Below are positions 23,110 to 25,391 of a stretch of 25,391 bases of DNA, piece after piece (positions within the stretch are counted from its first letter, which is position 1; the number at the start of each line of letters is the position of its first letter). Origin of the DNA: Agmasoma carcini (nom. nud.). Its lineage: Eukaryota; Microsporidia; Thelohaniidae. Made by a program: the position numbers and the translations under genes. The stretch is taken from positions 1 through 25,391 of the forward strand of contig JAOXFI010000042.1 of NCBI GenBank assembly GCA_029232285.1, in the 5' to 3' direction. The notes under the pieces are model-generated. The model worked only from the letters and a program-made list of their open reading frames with translations. It was not told the origin of the DNA and did no database searches.

Positions 23110-24179
23110 GTGATTTTATTGTCTCTATTGATGACCAATTCTTCATTTTCAATATAAGTTTATATTAAAATATTCATAGACTACACAATATAGACCTGTG
23201 GGATTATTTACAAATACCAATTAGAGTATATTTTCACTGTTAATATGCTATAATTTACAGTTTATTGTCTTAACTGTGATGAACTTTCACATTCGATTCA
23301 ATCAAATTACAAAACATACATTGAGAAGGTACAAAACATGGTTCTTATGTTGTTTACATACAAAAATTGAACAAGACATCAAACCCTTTATATAAAATGT
23401 TACTGTATAGTTAAATTGTTTCCTTATATAAGAGACATTCACTCTATTCCTGTATTTTTATAAGAAATTTAAATTAGATCAATAAATTCAATATTTGGAT
23501 CAATAAATTTCTAAGGAATCAAGTCTCTTCTTTCGTCTTCGCTTAATAAATTTAATATTTGCTATAAATTTAATATTTGGATCAACAAAGTGGAGGAAAT
23601 GATTTATTGCCCCAAATTTTCACATATTCTAAAATATGACTTTTGCTGATCATAATAAATTATTGTACCGGTCGATAAAATCTATCTATTATGATTAGAA
23701 GTGTGCTCACTTACATATTCTAGGTAAATCTTTACCAGATGATGTATCTTCAATTCTAAAAATCAAAATATCATTACTCTGTTATATTTTGCTTTATTCT
23801 TCCTAATATTATAAGGTTTATATTAAAAACCCATATATAATTTATTTAATCTTGTATAGATCTTTAAACCCCAATTATATATTAAAATCATCGAAGAAAC
23901 CGTCTTTACAATTGAAAAATATCTTTATAATTTGTTTAATTGATAGTTAGGTACATAAACTCGAATTTATCGATGTTTCTAATATTTTTTATACCGCAAG
24001 ATAAATTATAGTTGGGACAATGAAGTTGCCTTCTTAGCACACCAGTGTCGATTAAATGATATTCATCATCTAATAACGTAAAGATAGTAATTTAAATACA
24101 CATGGAAAACTTTAGACTTGATTTATTTAGATTCATCAGTTTGAATAGGTTGTTATATGATTTATAACATTTTTAGAAA
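23110..24179. other. Gene-free region, 1.1 kb
   Basis: No gene, RNA gene or array found. All frames are broken. The composition is more mixed than the A/T-only spacers (for example TGTACCGGTCGATAAAATC at about 23665), as might be expected of a decayed gene or mobile element, but no diagnostic motif survives. Confidence 0.45.
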
Positions 24180-24185
24180 AATGAT

Positions 24186-24502
24186 TATTCTAGAAAAAAG
24201 AATAGTTCTAGAAGAGAATAATCTTAGAAGAGAATAATCTTAGAAAAGGATTATTCTAGAAAAGTGATTATTCTAGAAAAAAAGAATTATTCTAGAAAAA
24301 AAGAAGTATTCTAGAAAAAAAGAAGTATTCTAGAAAAAAGAATAGTTCTAGAAGAGAATAATCTTAGAAAAAGGATTATTCTAGAAAAGTGATTATTCTA
24401 GAAAAAAAGAATTATTCTAGAAAAAAGAATTATTCTAGAAAAAAGAATACTTCTAGAAAAGGATTATTCTAGAAGAGAATTATTCTAGAAAAAAAGAATT
24501 AT
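24186..24502. repeat. Array of 15 TTCTAGAA palindromes
   Basis: Units ATTATTCTAGAAAAAAAGA, GTATTCTAGAAAAAAAGA and AGTTCTAGAAGAGA, about 15-20 bases each. There are 15 exact TTCTAGAA and three ATCTTAGAA variants. A block of about 90 bases (from AAGAATAGTTCTAGAAGAG) is repeated at about 24198 and 24338, so the array grew by segmental duplication. TTCNNGAA is also the two-unit form of a heat-shock element. Confidence 0.93.
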
Positions 24503-25236
24503 TTAAAAATTCAAACCATTAACAAATAATAGCATTATTGAAGGTGTTAATTGTTGTACAATTCTGTATATACCTCCATCGTAAATAAAATCCAATTCCA
24601 AAATTTGAAATTTGTTAGTTTTTACCCTGTCCTGTTGTTCAAATTAATATATCATTAGGTGATGCATAAGTTTAACATTCTATATATTCGCAGTTTCAGT
24701 GTTAAAAGATTTTACCTTTTCCCTTTGCTTCTCTCCTATGGAATTAATAATTTCTTATTTCAATATTATCAGTTAATAACATATTTATTCGCAATAATTC
24801 AAACAATTCTATAACGTGAATTTTTGTAAAATAAAATAAATATAAAATTTCAAAATATTGAAGAAATATAAAATTTCAAAATATTTAAAATAAATATGTA
24901 ATTTCAAAATATTGAAGTATTATTTTGCTTTGTATATGTAATAATACTGTCCCCTTAACCAACTTATACAATAATTTATTTTAAGATTATAACAGAAACT
25001 CCATCCCTGATAGAGTGCATCACCTAGTAAATACTATAAATTTACTCTAATCAATATTTACCTACTTAAACAACGTCTCCCAACAGTATGTTATCTCAAT
25101 ATTATCAAATTATTATTAAAATATATTCACCTTGATCAATAAAATTATAAAAATATATTCACTTTATATAAAAATTATGTATAGTGAAAGAAAAAAAGTT
25201 AATTAACTGTCAATAATATTGTAGTTATTCCTATAT
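24503..25236. other. Gene-free region with a small ATTTCAAAATATT repeat
   Basis: No gene seen. ATTTCAAAATATT occurs three times (24847-24859, 24873-24885, 24901-24913). The rest shows no structure I can name. Confidence 0.5.
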
Positions 25237-25391
25237 ATTGACTATGATGGTGTGACTATGATGGTGTGACTATGATGATGTGACCATGACTGACCATGAC
25301 TGAATATGACTGAATATGACTGACTATGACTGACTATGACTGACTATGACTGACTATGACTGACTATGACTGACTATGACTGACTATGACT
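25237..25391. repeat. 10-bp TGACTATGAC satellite, right end of window
   Basis: It begins with three 14/15-bp units (TGACTATGATGGTG), passes through TGACCATGAC and TGAATATGAC, and becomes a pure TGACTATGAC 10-bp array that runs off the window. Same family as 1-317, in inverted orientation. Confidence 0.95.

Noticed and set aside
23595..23760. Possible integrase-like relic (frame with LLLIIINYCTGR between stops)
   Set aside because: Resemblance to a retroelement integrase core strand is too short, and the frame has several stops. A translated database search would be needed.
1..25391. CRISPR arrays, rRNA genes, spliceosomal introns
   Set aside because: All tandem arrays lack unique spacers of constant length. 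No rRNA or snRNA landmarks seen. Conserved genes are uninterrupted.

Overview
The window is a strongly AT-rich, intron-less eukaryotic segment. It most resembles a microsporidian (fungus-related obligate intracellular parasite) genome. Four things point there: clear eukaryotic proteins (a QDE-1/RDR-type RNA-dependent RNA polymerase, eIF4E, the GTPase DRG1/Rbg1, eRF1, a NASP/Hif1-like TPR protein); short versions of several of them; start codons lying directly behind AAAATTTTCC- or CCC-type motifs of the kind described in microsporidia; and a 22-bp gap between two genes. The species cannot be named from the sequence. Related 10-bp satellites lie at both ends in opposite orientation, so the window may be one whole contig that stops in repeats.

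Left half (1-13841), conserved genes: a satellite (1-317); a small tail-anchored hypothetical (538-1008); a very large RdRP (1272-7040); eIF4E (7413-7922, minus), convergent with the RdRP; DRG1 (8239-9327, minus); an unknown probably nuclear protein (10008-10856); the NASP-like protein (11198-11839) with eRF1 22 bp behind it (11862-13034); and a membrane-anchored Snc/thermonuclease-like enzyme (13218-13841). Translation factors (eIF4E, DRG1, eRF1) sit beside an RNA-silencing polymerase. The genes lie on both strands and nothing suggests an operon. In the long conserved genes the coding strand runs from C-rich or balanced at the 5' end to strongly G-rich at the 3' end.

Right half (13842-25391), lineage-specific and repeat-rich: a 1.4-kb gene-free stretch with short inverted repeats is followed by six unrecognised genes (15251, 16066, 18012, 19373, 20112, 21613), all on the plus strand. 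Each starts with one hydrophobic helix (signal peptide or anchor). Most continue into low-complexity, internally repeated Asp/Asn/Ser/Thr/Lys-rich sequence. Between them lie several unrelated short-period arrays: a 10-bp TATATAT-type satellite, a telomere-like TTAG/TTAGG tract, and a 10/9/8-bp GACCGAC satellite. I read this as a fast-evolving island of secreted or surface proteins. The last 2.5 kb has no gene I can support. It holds a 19-bp perfect hairpin, an array of 15 TTCTAGAA palindromes and the terminal satellite.

The best candidates for something undescribed are the secreted repeat-protein/satellite island, the two long perfect inverted repeats (21325-21420, 23056-23109) in a genome that keeps an RdRP, the TTCTAGAA array, an eRF1 that lacks its minidomain, and the intragenic GC-skew switch.
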